A DNA stretch of 64,000 nucleotides, taken from assembly GCA_036374835.1 (NCBI GenBank), contig DASUTB010000037.1:1-64000 (forward strand), in the 5' to 3' direction. A program made the position numbers and the translations under genes. Origin of the DNA: DASUTB01 sp036374835. GTDB taxonomy: Bacteria; Actinomycetota; Actinomycetes; Jiangellales; Jiangellaceae. Shown one piece after another: positions 8,284 to 16,540 of the stretch. The notes beneath the pieces are model-generated. The model saw nothing but the letters and a program-made list of their open reading frames with translations. It did not search any database and had not been told where the DNA came from. Position 1 is the stretch's first letter. The number at the start of each line of letters is the position of its first letter.

Positions 8284-8715
8284 ATGCCCGCCGCTGTTGA
8301 CTTTCCGCAGATGCTGCGCGAGGCGGCGTTGCGGGTGACGAGTCCGCGGGTCGCCGTGCTGCGCGCCGTCCACTCTCACCCTCATGCCGACACCGATTCG
8401 ATCATCAGTGTGGTGCGTGGGAATCTCGGTGGCGTCTCGCACCAGGCCGTGTACGACGTGTTGCGTGCGCTGACCGAAGCGGGTCTGGTGCGTCGCATTC
8501 AGCCGCCGGGTTCGGTGGCGCGCTATGAGGCCCGGGTCGGCGACAACCATCACCATGCCGTGTGCCGATCGTGCGGCGTGGTGGTCGACGTCGACTGCGC
8601 CGTCGGTCATGCCCCCTGCCTCACCGCATCCGAGGACCGCGGTTTCACCATCGACGAGGCCGAGGTCGTCTATTGGGGTTTGTGCCCTGACTGCTCGGCC
8701 AGGCGGGGGCGATGA
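8284..8715 (+). CDS. furA: Fur-family peroxide-responsive repressor (FurA/CatR type)
   Basis: A 143-residue Fur protein. The winged helix is in the first 80 residues, with VTSPRVAVLRAVHSHPHADTD and GGVSHQAVYDVLRALTEAGL. The metal-binding dimer domain carries DNHHHAVCRSCGVVVDVDC (HHH plus a CxxC pair) and a second CPDC near the C-terminus, for structural zinc and a redox-sensing metal site. FurA represses katG and itself until peroxide inactivates it. The katG start is 40 nt downstream on the same strand, the classical furA-katG operon. Confidence 0.92.
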   Translation: MPAAVDFPQMLREAALRVTSPRVAVLRAVHSHPHADTDSIISVVRGNLGGVSHQAVYDVLRALTEAGLVRRIQPPGSVARYEARVGDNHHHAVCRSCGVVVDVDCAVGHAPCLTASEDRGFTIDEAEVVYWGLCPDCSARRGR

Positions 8716-8755
8716 AACCGCTACTCCGCCCAGGTACAACAAGATTGGAAGATCA

Positions 8756-10987
8756 ATGTCTGAGAAGCCCGATACAGCAGCCTACGACGTGAACGAGGAG
8801 CCCCGGCAAGGCTGCCCGGTCCCACATGACCAGCGCCGTCTCCACCCCACGAGCGGCGTCGCGAACAGCGAGTGGTGGCCGAACCGGCTCAACCTGAAGA
8901 TCCTGGCGAAGAACCCTGCCGTTGCCGACCCGATGGGCGAGGAGTTCGACTACGCCGAGGAGTTCGAATCGCTCGACCTGCCTGCGGTGAAGCGCGACAT
9001 CGAGGAGATTCTCACCACGTCGCAGGACTGGTGGCCGGCCGACTTCGGCCACTACGGCGGGCTGATGATCCGGATGGCATGGCACAGCGCCGGCACGTAC
9101 CGCGTCAGCGACGGCCGCGGCGGCGCCGGTGCCGGTCAGCAGCGGTTCGCCCCACTGAACTCGTGGCCGGACAATGTGAGCCTCGACAAGGCCCGCCGCC
9201 TGCTGTGGCCGATCAAGAAGAAGTACGGCCGGAAGATCTCATGGGCCGACCTGATGGTCCTGGCCGGCAATGTCGCGCTGGAGTCGATGGGCTTCGAGAC
9301 GTTCGGGTTCGCCGGTGGCCGCAAGGACGCCTGGGAGCCGGAGGACGACGTCTACTGGGGTTCGGAGAGCGAGTGGCTCGGCAGCGACATCCGCATCTCG
9401 GGCGAGGCGCGGGAGTTGGAGAAGCCGCTCGGCGCGACGCACATGGGCCTGATCTACGTCAATCCGGAGGGCCCGGAGGGTGTTCCGGACCCGGTGGCCG
9501 CGGCCCGCGATATCCGGACGACGTTCGGCCGGATGGCGATGAACGACGAGGAGACCGTCGCGCTGATCGCCGGCGGGCACTCGTTCGGTAAGACGCACGG
9601 CGCGCACAAGGACGACAAGATCGGGCCGGACCCCGAGGCGGCGCCGCTGGAGGAACAGGGCCTTGGCTGGAAGAACGGCTACGGCACCGGAGCGGGCCCG
9701 GACACCGTCACCAGCGGCCTCGAGGTCACCTGGACCACGACGCCGACGCGGTGGAGCAACAACTTCTTCGAGAACCTGTTCGGCTACGAGTGGGAGCTGA
9801 CCAAGAGCCCGGCAGGTGCACACCAGTTCGTGGCCAAGGACGCCGAGGCGACCATCCCGGACGCCTACGACCCGGCCAACAAGCACAAGCCCACCATGCT
9901 CGTGACAGACCTCGCGCTGCGGTACGACCCGATCTACGAGCCGATCTCGCGGCGCTTCCTGGAGAACCCGGACGAGTTCGCGGACGCGTTCGCCCGGGCG
10001 TGGTACAAGCTCACCCATCGCGACATGGGCCCGGTCCAGCGCTACCTCGGTCCGGAGGTGCCGGACGAGGTGCTGCTGTGGCAGGACCCGATCCCCGAGC
10101 CGGACTACGATCTGGTCGGTCCCGCCGAGATCGCCGCGCTCAAGCGTAAGATCCGTGAGTCCGGCCTTTCGACCTCGCAGCTGGTCTCCACCGCGTGGGC
10201 GGCGGCGTCGACGTTCCGCGGCAGCGACAAGCGCGGTGGCGCCAACGGGGGACGCATCCGCCTCGAGCCGCAGAACGGCTGGGAGGTCAACGAGCCTGAC
10301 AAACTCGCGCCGGTGCTGCAAACCCTCGAGAGCATCCAGCGGTCCTTCAATGCCGCCCAGACCGACGGCATCCGGGTCTCCTTCGCCGACCTCGTCGTGC
10401 TCGGCGGCTGCGTCGGAGTCGAGGACGCGGCCAAGGCCGCCGGCTTCGACATCGAGGTGCCGTTCACGCCGGGACGGGGTGACGCCACCCAGGAGCTCAC
10501 CGACGTCGAGTCCTTCTCGCACCTGGAGCCGAACGCCGACGGCTTCCGCAACTACCTCGGTAAGGATGCCCCGCTGCCGGCGGAGCACCAGCTGCTCGAC
10601 CGAGCCAACCTGCTCACCCTCAGCGCGCCGGAGATGACGGTGCTGGTCGGTGGCCTGCGGGTGCTCGGGGCCAATTACCAGGACTCCGGGCTCGGCGTGC
10701 TGACCGACACGCCCGGCTCGCTGACCAACGACTTCTTCGTGAACCTGCTCGAGCTCGGGCACACGTGGAAGCCGGTGGACGACCGGTCCGAGACGTTCGA
10801 GTGCTACGACGACGCCACCGGTGAGAAGTTGTGGACGGGCAGCCGCGTCGACCTCGTCTTCGGCTCGAACTCCGAGCTGCGGGCTCTGGCCGAGGTCTAC
10901 GCTGCCGACGACGCGAAGGAGAAGTTCGTCAACGACTTCGTCGCGGCGTGGGTCAAGGTCATGGAGCTTGATCGCTTCGACATCTGA
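8756..10987 (+). CDS. katG: Catalase-peroxidase
   Basis: A 743-residue bifunctional haem enzyme that removes hydrogen peroxide. Distal residues are Arg106, Trp109 and His110 (RMAWHSAGTYR). The covalent Met-Tyr-Trp adduct needed for catalase activity can form from Trp109, Tyr234 (LIYVNPEGPEG) and Met260 (RMAMND). The proximal haem ligand is His275 (GGHSFGKTHG). A degenerate second peroxidase domain forms the C-terminal half, as usual. The ATG at 8756 gives the standard N-terminus. It is in operon with furA, so it should be induced by peroxide. A hairpin terminator follows. Confidence 0.97.
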   Translation: MSEKPDTAAYDVNEEPRQGCPVPHDQRRLHPTSGVANSEWWPNRLNLKILAKNPAVADPMGEEFDYAEEFESLDLPAVKRDIEEILTTSQDWWPADFGHYGGLMIRMAWHSAGTYRVSDGRGGAGAGQQRFAPLNSWPDNVSLDKARRLLWPIKKKYGRKISWADLMVLAGNVALESMGFETFGFAGGRKDAWEPEDDVYWGSESEWLGSDIRISGEARELEKPLGATHMGLIYVNPEGPEGVPDPVAAARDIRTTFGRMAMNDEETVALIAGGHSFGKTHGAHKDDKIGPDPEAAPLEEQGLGWKNGYGTGAGPDTVTSGLEVTWTTTPTRWSNNFFENLFGYEWELTKSPAGAHQFVAKDAEATIPDAYDPANKHKPTMLVTDLALRYDPIYEPISRRFLENPDEFADAFARAWYKLTHRDMGPVQRYLGPEVPDEVLLWQDPIPEPDYDLVGPAEIAALKRKIRESGLSTSQLVSTAWAAASTFRGSDKRGGANGGRIRLEPQNGWEVNEPDKLAPVLQTLESIQRSFNAAQTDGIRVSFADLVVLGGCVGVEDAAKAAGFDIEVPFTPGRGDATQELTDVESFSHLEPNADGFRNYLGKDAPLPAEHQLLDRANLLTLSAPEMTVLVGGLRVLGANYQDSGLGVLTDTPGSLTNDFFVNLLELGHTWKPVDDRSETFECYDDATGEKLWTGSRVDLVFGSNSELRALAEVYAADDAKEKFVNDFVAAWVKVMELDRFDI

Positions 10988-11002
10988 TCGAGGACGAAGT
11001 CG

Positions 11003-11037
11003 GAGTGGCCCGAGGACGGGAACGTCACGGGCCACTC
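11003..11037. terminator. Bidirectional hairpin between katG and the convergent gene
   Basis: Perfect 10-bp stem GAGTGGCCCG / CGGGCCACTC with a 15-nt loop, 15 nt after the katG stop and reaching the stop codon of the facing gene at 11036. There is no U-tract on either side, as is common for actinobacterial terminators. Confidence 0.65.
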
Positions 11038-11683
11038 ACTCCGCCTTGTGCAGTGCCGAGCGGCCGTGTCCCTCCAGGCCAAGTGCAGCGCGCAGGTGGA
11101 ATGCCGTGTTGGCCGGCAACGCGAATGACGTCGCGCCGTTCCAGTCGGTTGCGACCACGGCGCCGTCCTTCACCCAGTACGTGTTCGTCCGAGTACCGTC
11201 CACCGACAGCTCGACGCGTGCGCAGCCGGTGATGATGTCGGTGACCGGAGAGGCGACATCCTCGTCGTCGGTGCGTTCGAGCCGGGCCGGGAGGACCGCG
11301 TGCGCCGATCCGGCCGACTCGGTGAGCCACCGGAACTCGACAGCCTCGTCCAGCTCGCGAACCATCTCGGCCACCAGCGCAGAAACGCCGTAGCTCGGCA
11401 CGACCGTTCCCTCGTGGTCAACCCGGTGCCCGGCAACGGTCACGCCGTGGCTGTCGCGAGTTCCTACGCTCTCCATCGCGCCGTCGCGGAAGGTGAAACT
11501 TGTCCAGTCCCGAATCGAACCGTTCATCCGTACCAGCGCCTCGTTGTCGACGATGCCGCCGTCGGGAGTGGAGAATCTGATCCGACAGTAGTGGCTGCTG
11601 TGGTCCGTCGCGGTCATCAGGGCGCCGACCGGAACCGAGTGATTACTGAGATAGAAGAGTTCGATCTGCACTGCGCTCTCCAC
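11036..11683 (-). CDS. Hypothetical protein
   Basis: A 215-residue protein I do not recognise. No signal peptide or membrane segment is visible. It is acidic, with Trp and Tyr in short beta-like runs (FRDGAMESVGTRDSHG, NTYWVKDGAVVATDWNGA), suggesting a mostly beta soluble domain. The frame starts at a GTG at 11683; an in-frame ATG 22 residues later (MTATDHSSHY) is an alternative. It converges on katG and is divergent from the aminotransferase gene across about 70 nt. Coding potential is supported by actinobacterial codon bias along the whole frame. Confidence 0.6.
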   Translation of the reverse strand: MESAVQIELFYLSNHSVPVGALMTATDHSSHYCRIRFSTPDGGIVDNEALVRMNGSIRDWTSFTFRDGAMESVGTRDSHGVTVAGHRVDHEGTVVPSYGVSALVAEMVRELDEAVEFRWLTESAGSAHAVLPARLERTDDEDVASPVTDIITGCARVELSVDGTRTNTYWVKDGAVVATDWNGATSFALPANTAFHLRAALGLEGHGRSALHKAE

Positions 11684-11751
11684 AAGAACACCTTCATCTA
11701 GGCCTGGTTTGGTTCAACCAGTGCAGCACATGGGAAGCCTGTCCGGGCAGG

Positions 11752-12897
11752 ATGGCTTCCGTGACGGACGAACTGGTACCCCGCGAGAACTACGCGGCCT
11801 TGGAGCGCTGCACGTATTTCAATCAGGCCGCGCTCGGTTTGATACCGCGCCCCACGGTGGCGGTGATGCGCGAGTTCGTGGAGCAGACGGCGCAGTTCGG
11901 AAACCTCTACCTCAGCGATGAGCAGGAGGCGGCGATCCTCGACGGCGTCCGGTCGGCCGGTGCCGACGTGCTCGGAGCGCCGGTCGACGATGTGGCCGTG
12001 GTCGGGAGCGCGAGCGAGGGTCTTGGGCAGGTCGCGTCGGTCCTCGAGCCGGGTGCCCGGGCCGTGGTACTGGTCGGGTCCGACTTTCCGAGTGTGACCT
12101 ACCCGTGGCTCGCCGCGGCGAAGCGGCGGGACGTGGCCCTGCGCTTCGTCGAGGATCGGCCGGACGTAGACCTCACGGACAGCCTGGTCGACGCGATCGA
12201 CGCGACGACGTCCGTGGTCGCGTTCGGCGCCGTCCAGTACGGGACCGGCTCGCGGGTCAGCGTCCAACGAGTGACGTCCGCGGCCCACGAGGTGGGCGCC
12301 CGGGTCGTTGTCGATGCTACGCAGCTCGCGGGTTCCGCGCCGGTCCGGACGGCTGAATGGCAGGCCGATGCCGTAGTGACGAGCGGCTACAAGTGGCTGT
12401 CAGCACACGGCGGGGTGGCCCTGTTGGCGGTCACTCCGGATCTTCGCGATCGCGTCCCCGCGCTCGTGGGCTGGAAGGGCACGGGAGATCCGTTCGGCTT
12501 CGACGCCGGGACGCTCCGCCTCACGGATGACGCGCGCCGCTTCGAGCTGTCCACCATGTCGTACGCGTCGGCGATCGGGCTTGACGCGTCCATCCGGATG
12601 CTGAGCTCGGTGGGTTTCGACATGATCGAGGCGCATGGGGGCCACCTTGCGGCCGAACTCGCCAGCAGCGTTGAACACCTGGGATGGCGTCCGTTCCGGC
12701 CGCCGTCCGGTGGCGGAGCGTCGTCTCACATATTGTCGCTCCGGCACCCCGACCACGACGCGGCGGCGGTAGCGGCGCATCTTGCCGAACGGGGCATCGT
12801 CTGCGGAAATCGTGCCGGCCGAATCCGGATTGCGCTGCACGCCTACAACAACAGCAACGACACCGCGCGCCTCGTCGCCGCGCTGGGCGAGCTCTAA
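11752..12897 (+). CDS. Class V aminotransferase / cysteine-desulfurase-like PLP enzyme
   Basis: A 381-residue PLP enzyme of the aminotransferase class V superfamily. The cofactor Asp/Gln motif is VVVDATQLAGS, and the lysine forming the Schiff base is Lys214 in SGYKWLSAHGG. The cysteine and loop expected of NifS/IscS desulfurases are not evident, so it is more likely an amino-acid lyase, epimerase or aminotransferase of unknown substrate. The ATG at 11752 is assumed; a GTG nine bases later is possible. It stands alone, facing the sigma factor gene with a 37-nt spacer. Confidence 0.8.
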   Translation: MASVTDELVPRENYAALERCTYFNQAALGLIPRPTVAVMREFVEQTAQFGNLYLSDEQEAAILDGVRSAGADVLGAPVDDVAVVGSASEGLGQVASVLEPGARAVVLVGSDFPSVTYPWLAAAKRRDVALRFVEDRPDVDLTDSLVDAIDATTSVVAFGAVQYGTGSRVSVQRVTSAAHEVGARVVVDATQLAGSAPVRTAEWQADAVVTSGYKWLSAHGGVALLAVTPDLRDRVPALVGWKGTGDPFGFDAGTLRLTDDARRFELSTMSYASAIGLDASIRMLSSVGFDMIEAHGGHLAAELASSVEHLGWRPFRPPSGGGASSHILSLRHPDHDAAAVAAHLAERGIVCGNRAGRIRIALHAYNNSNDTARLVAALGEL

Positions 12898-12934
12898 GTG
12901 GTCTGGCCTGCGATGTGGGCCACCCGGTCACAAT

Positions 12935-14230
12935 TCATCGGCGGTCGAGATCGGCGAGCTTGCGCAGCAACACCGTCCGCTCTTGTTCGTTGCGACAAGA
13001 CTTCGCAGCACGTTCCAGCTCTTCGCGCGCCTCGTCGATGCGGCCGAGGCGGGTCAGCAGCTCGCCGCGGACGCTCGGCAGCAGGTGCGAGTTGGCCAGC
13101 GCATTGGTGGACGTCAGCTTGTCGACGATCGTCAAACCGGCGGCCGGCCCCTTGGCCATCGAGACCGCGACCGCGCGGTTGAGGGCGACGACGGGTGACG
13201 GGGCGAGCCGGCCAAGCGCTTCGTAGAGCAGCACGATTCGCTCCCAGTTCGTCTCGTCCACCGACCGGGCGACGGCGTGACATTCGGCGATGGCGGCCTG
13301 CAGACCGTAGGCGCCGAGTCCACGGCCGGCCTGCTCGGCGCGGGCCAGGGCGGCTCGTCCCCGCCGGATGGAGCCGTGATCCCAGCGCCGGCGGTCCTGG
13401 TGTTCGAGCAGCACCGGCTCGCCGTCCGCTCCGGTGCGGGCGGGGAAGCGCGCCGCGGTTAGCTCGAGCAGCGCCAGCAAGCCGTGCACCTCGTGCTCGT
13501 CAGGCGCCAGCCGGGCCAGCACGCTGGCGAGTCGTAGCGCCTCGCTCGCGAGTTCGTGCCGGATCAGACGATCACCGGAGCTCGCCGACGACCCTTCGGT
13601 GAAGATCAGATAGATGACGCTGAGCACCGCGGCGAGCCGTTCCGGCCGCTCGTCGGCCGGCGGTGTCTCGAACGGCACTCGGGCGGCCGCGATCGTCTTC
13701 TTCGCCCGGGTGATCCGGGCCTGCACGGTGGCGGTCGGGACGAGGAACGCTCTGGCGATCTCGTCACTGGAGAGGCCGCCGACCACGCGCAAGGTGAGCG
13801 CGACCTGTGCCTCGCGCGACAGCACCGGGTGGCAGGAGATGAACATCAGCGCGAGCACGTCGTCGTCGATCCGGTCCGGGTCCCACAGCAGGTCCGAACT
13901 GTCGTCGGCCGGGCCGGGCCGCGCAGCGGTGCCCGCGGCCATGGCGCCCTCGCTCAGCTCGCGGGCGAGGTCGGCGTACCGCTCGTCACGTGCGACGTTG
14001 CGGCGGAACGTGTCGATCGCGCGGCGCCGACCGACGGTGAGCAGCCAACCTGCGGGCCGGCTGGGGACGCCGTCCCGCGGCCAGCTCACCAGGGCTTCGG
14101 CCAGCGCCTCCTGGGCCAGGTCCTCGGCCAGCGCGAACTCGCCGGTGTACCGGGCAAGGGCACCGACGATTCGCGCGGACTCGATCCGCCAGACGGCGGT
14201 GACGGCGTCGCGACCGGTGGGATCGGCCAT
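12935..14230 (-). CDS. ECF42-type RNA polymerase sigma factor with C-terminal TPR-like extension
   Basis: A 431-residue sigma factor. Sigma-70 region 2 lies at about residues 5-80 (EFALAEDLAQEALAEALVSW, GWLLTVGRRRAIDTFRR) and region 4 at about 125-185 (RVVGGLSSDEIARAFLVPT). A helical extension of about 240 residues (DUF6596/TPR-like) then contains NRAVAVSMAKGPAAGL. This build is characteristic of the ECF42 group, which lacks a classical anti-sigma factor and is encoded beside DGPF-domain proteins. The ATG at 14230 removes an 89-residue antisense-derived extension. The partner DGPF gene ends 7 nt upstream, so they form one operon. Confidence 0.88.
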   Translation of the reverse strand: MADPTGRDAVTAVWRIESARIVGALARYTGEFALAEDLAQEALAEALVSWPRDGVPSRPAGWLLTVGRRRAIDTFRRNVARDERYADLARELSEGAMAAGTAARPGPADDSSDLLWDPDRIDDDVLALMFISCHPVLSREAQVALTLRVVGGLSSDEIARAFLVPTATVQARITRAKKTIAAARVPFETPPADERPERLAAVLSVIYLIFTEGSSASSGDRLIRHELASEALRLASVLARLAPDEHEVHGLLALLELTAARFPARTGADGEPVLLEHQDRRRWDHGSIRRGRAALARAEQAGRGLGAYGLQAAIAECHAVARSVDETNWERIVLLYEALGRLAPSPVVALNRAVAVSMAKGPAAGLTIVDKLTSTNALANSHLLPSVRGELLTRLGRIDEAREELERAAKSCRNEQERTVLLRKLADLDRR

Positions 14231-14237
14231 CAGTCGC

Positions 14238-14657
14238 TCAGAGCTGGCCGTTGGCCTCGCGCCACGCGCGCTCCTTCTGGATCCACTCGTTGTCCTGCGG
14301 GAACTCGTCGATGGTGGTGACGCGACGAATCTCGATCTTGAAACCCGGAACCTTGAAGGGCGCGCGTTTGGCCCACTCGACGGCCTCCTCCTTTGACGAC
14401 ACGTTGAGGATGTAGAAGCCGCCGAACAGCTCCTTGGTCTCCCCGTAGGGACCGTCGGTGACGACAGGTGGTTCGGCGGAGTAGTCGACGACGACACCCT
14501 CTTCCGCGTCGGCGAGTCCTTCGGCGGCCACGAGCACGCCGGCGCGGATCAACTCGTCGTTGAACTTGCCGACCGTCTCAAGGATCTCGTTGAAGTCGGC
14601 GTTCTCCATCTGCTTTACGGTCTCGTCGGTCGCCCGCATGGTCAGCATGTACTTCAT
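14238..14657 (-). CDS. DGPF-domain (YCII-related) protein, partner of ECF42 sigma factor
   Basis: A 139-residue YCII-related ferredoxin-like protein. It starts MKYMLTMRATDETV and carries the DGPF-type motif as TDGPYGETKELFGGFY. In ECF42 loci such proteins are co-expressed with the sigma factor; their biochemical role is not established. The ATG at 14657 has AAGGAG 9 nt upstream. A sequence matching ECF42-type promoters lies 50 to 80 nt upstream. Confidence 0.88.
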   Translation of the reverse strand: MKYMLTMRATDETVKQMENADFNEILETVGKFNDELIRAGVLVAAEGLADAEEGVVVDYSAEPPVVTDGPYGETKELFGGFYILNVSSKEEAVEWAKRAPFKVPGFKIEIRRVTTIDEFPQDNEWIQKERAWREANGQL

Positions 14658-14707
14658 GGTCTTGACTCCTTGGGTCGGGGCCCGCCTTTCGAGCCTCTCA
14701 TGCACAG

Positions 14708-14735
14708 GTCGAACGGGGAGCGCCGCAGATCGACA
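14708..14735 (-). promoter_or_regulatory. Candidate ECF42-type promoter of the first sigma/DGPF operon
   Basis: On the minus strand TGTCGA (-35) is followed after 18 nt by CGAC (-10). TGTCGA is the -35 element reported for ECF42 promoters. It sits about 50 nt before the DGPF gene, which suggests autoregulation. Confidence 0.5.
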
Positions 14736-14872
14736 CGCCCACCGAGTCCATTTCGGGTGATCGAGAGCACCGTCGGCGCTGCGTCGCGGCCGAAATGGGT
14801 AGGTCTACCGATGAATGCTCACCCTCGCGTGGCCGAGGCTGATCTCATCACCACTGGAGGGGAGCAGCTGTC

Positions 14873-15724
14873 ATGGAACGCACAGTAGAGCCGGCAGTCG
14901 TGGAATTCGCACAGGTCAACGGCGTGCGGATAGCCTACGAGAGAACCGGAGAGTCGGGCGATCCGCTCGTCTTCGTCCACGGGTCGTGGGGATCGCACCA
15001 CAACTGGGATCCGGTGGTTCCGCGCCTGGCCGGGGAGTTCCGTGTCGTCACCTACGACCGGAGGGGCCACAGTGACAGCGAGCGCCCGCAGGGACCGGGC
15101 AGCGTACACGAGGATGTGGCCGATCTCGCCGCGTTGATCGAGTACCTCGATATCGCGCCGGCCTGGGTGGTGGGCAACTCGTACGGGTCGATCATCACGT
15201 TGCGGTTGGCGTCGGCGCGGCCGGACGTGCTGCGGGGCATCGTGGTGCACGAGCCGCCGCTTTTCACCCTGCTCGACGACGGCGGCTCCGAGGCTGCTGC
15301 GCTCGAGGAGATCCGATCGGGGCCGCTGGCCGAGGTGTATCGCCGGCTCACGGCCGGGGACCACGCCGGGGCCGCTGAGCTGTTCGTCGAGCAGGTCGCG
15401 CTCGGTCCGGGCAGCTGGGCGAGGCTGCCCGAGGACCTGCGGCAGACGTTCATCGTGAACGCGCCCACGTATCTCGACGAGATGAACGACCCGGATGCGT
15501 TGACCGTCGATGAAGCGGCGCTGGCCCGGTTCACCGCGCCCACACTGATCACCGAGGGTGACCAGAGCCCGCCGATCTTCCCGGCAGTACTGGAGCGGCT
15601 GGCCGGGTTGATGCCGCACGCCGAGCGGGTCGTCTACCCGGGAGCCGGGCACATCCCGCACATCACGCATCCGGTGTCGTATGTGGACGAGCTGGTCGCG
15701 TTCACCTCGGCTGCAACGTCGTGA
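14873..15724 (+). CDS. Alpha/beta hydrolase
   Basis: A 283-residue alpha/beta-hydrolase. The oxyanion-hole motif is VFVHGSWGS, the nucleophile elbow is GNSYGS (Ser), the probable acid is in TEGDQSP, and the catalytic His is in GAGHIPH. All triad residues are present. The length and cap insertion fit small esterases/haloperoxidase-like hydrolases; the substrate is unknown. A strong site (GGAGGGGAG) precedes the ATG at 14873. The stop overlaps the next hydrolase by 4 nt, so the two are coupled. Confidence 0.85.
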   Translation: MERTVEPAVVEFAQVNGVRIAYERTGESGDPLVFVHGSWGSHHNWDPVVPRLAGEFRVVTYDRRGHSDSERPQGPGSVHEDVADLAALIEYLDIAPAWVVGNSYGSIITLRLASARPDVLRGIVVHEPPLFTLLDDGGSEAAALEEIRSGPLAEVYRRLTAGDHAGAAELFVEQVALGPGSWARLPEDLRQTFIVNAPTYLDEMNDPDALTVDEAALARFTAPTLITEGDQSPPIFPAVLERLAGLMPHAERVVYPGAGHIPHITHPVSYVDELVAFTSAATS

Positions 15725-16518
15725 CGAGCCGGTTCCACATCCGGTCGGCGGACCGAACCCGCCTGGCCGTATGGGTCGACGGCGAGGGTCCGGCGCTGGT
15801 GCTCGTCCATGGGTCGTTGCAGGACCACACCGTCTCGGCCGGACTGGTCGGCGAGCTGCGGGCGGACGTCACCACATACTCGATGGACCGCCGCGGTTTC
15901 GGCGCCAGCGACGATGCGCCGGCCTATACGATCGAGCGGGAGTTCGAGGACGTCGCGGCGGTCGTCGACGAGGTCGCGGCCCGAACGGGCGGTCCGGTCG
16001 CGCTGTGGGGGCATTCCTTCGGGGCCAGTTGCGCGATGGGCGGTGCCGCCCGGACGGGCAACGTCGCCCACCTGATCCTCTATGAGCCGAGTCTTGGCCT
16101 GACCTACCCGGCAGGCTGGATCGAGGCGGTGGAGCACGCCGTCGCCGATGGTGATCACGAGACGGCGATCGTCATGACTCTGCGGGACGTGCTTGAGATC
16201 ACCGAGGAGCAGATCGACGAGATGCGCGCCGGTCCGGAATGGTCCGGCCGGGTCGCCACCGCCCCGACGGTCGCGCGCGAAGCTCGCGCCGAGCAAGGCT
16301 GGGTCTACGAGCCCGGCCAGTTCGACGCGATCACGGCGCCGACCCTGTTCCTTCGTGGCTCGCAAAGCCCAGCGACTGTTCAGCGGGCGACCGACGACGC
16401 GGTGGCGGTGATACCGCATGCGCGAATACACGTCCTGAACGGGCACGCCCATGTCGCGCACCGGACCGACCCGGCGATGGTGAGCGCGATCGTCCGGGAC
16501 TTCATCGCCGCGTCCTGA
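15721..16518 (+). CDS. Alpha/beta hydrolase, paralogue-like partner with altered acid position
   Basis: A 265-residue alpha/beta-hydrolase starting with GTG in the GTGA overlap. The nucleophile elbow GHSFGAS and the His region NGHAHVAH are present. The strand carrying the acid reads LRGSQSPA, with Ser where the upstream neighbour has Asp (GDQSP), so the acid is missing or supplied from another strand. It is similar in layout to the preceding gene and may be an old tandem duplicate. Confidence 0.78.
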   Translation: MTSRFHIRSADRTRLAVWVDGEGPALVLVHGSLQDHTVSAGLVGELRADVTTYSMDRRGFGASDDAPAYTIEREFEDVAAVVDEVAARTGGPVALWGHSFGASCAMGGAARTGNVAHLILYEPSLGLTYPAGWIEAVEHAVADGDHETAIVMTLRDVLEITEEQIDEMRAGPEWSGRVATAPTVAREARAEQGWVYEPGQFDAITAPTLFLRGSQSPATVQRATDDAVAVIPHARIHVLNGHAHVAHRTDPAMVSAIVRDFIAAS

Positions 16519-16540
16519 ACGCCGGCGTCGCCGGGACGGC

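Noticed and set aside
9239..11035. 598-residue minus-strand frame
   Set aside because: It mirrors katG; the composition (Arg/Val/Glu/Leu-rich, no motif) is that of an antisense frame.
13556..14320. Plus-strand frames of about 255 residues
   Set aside because: They are antisense to the first ECF42 sigma gene, whose regions 2 and 4 are unmistakable.
14819..15670. 283-residue open frame on the minus strand
   Set aside because: It is antisense to a clear alpha/beta hydrolase with all triad motifs; long antisense frames are expected at this GC content.
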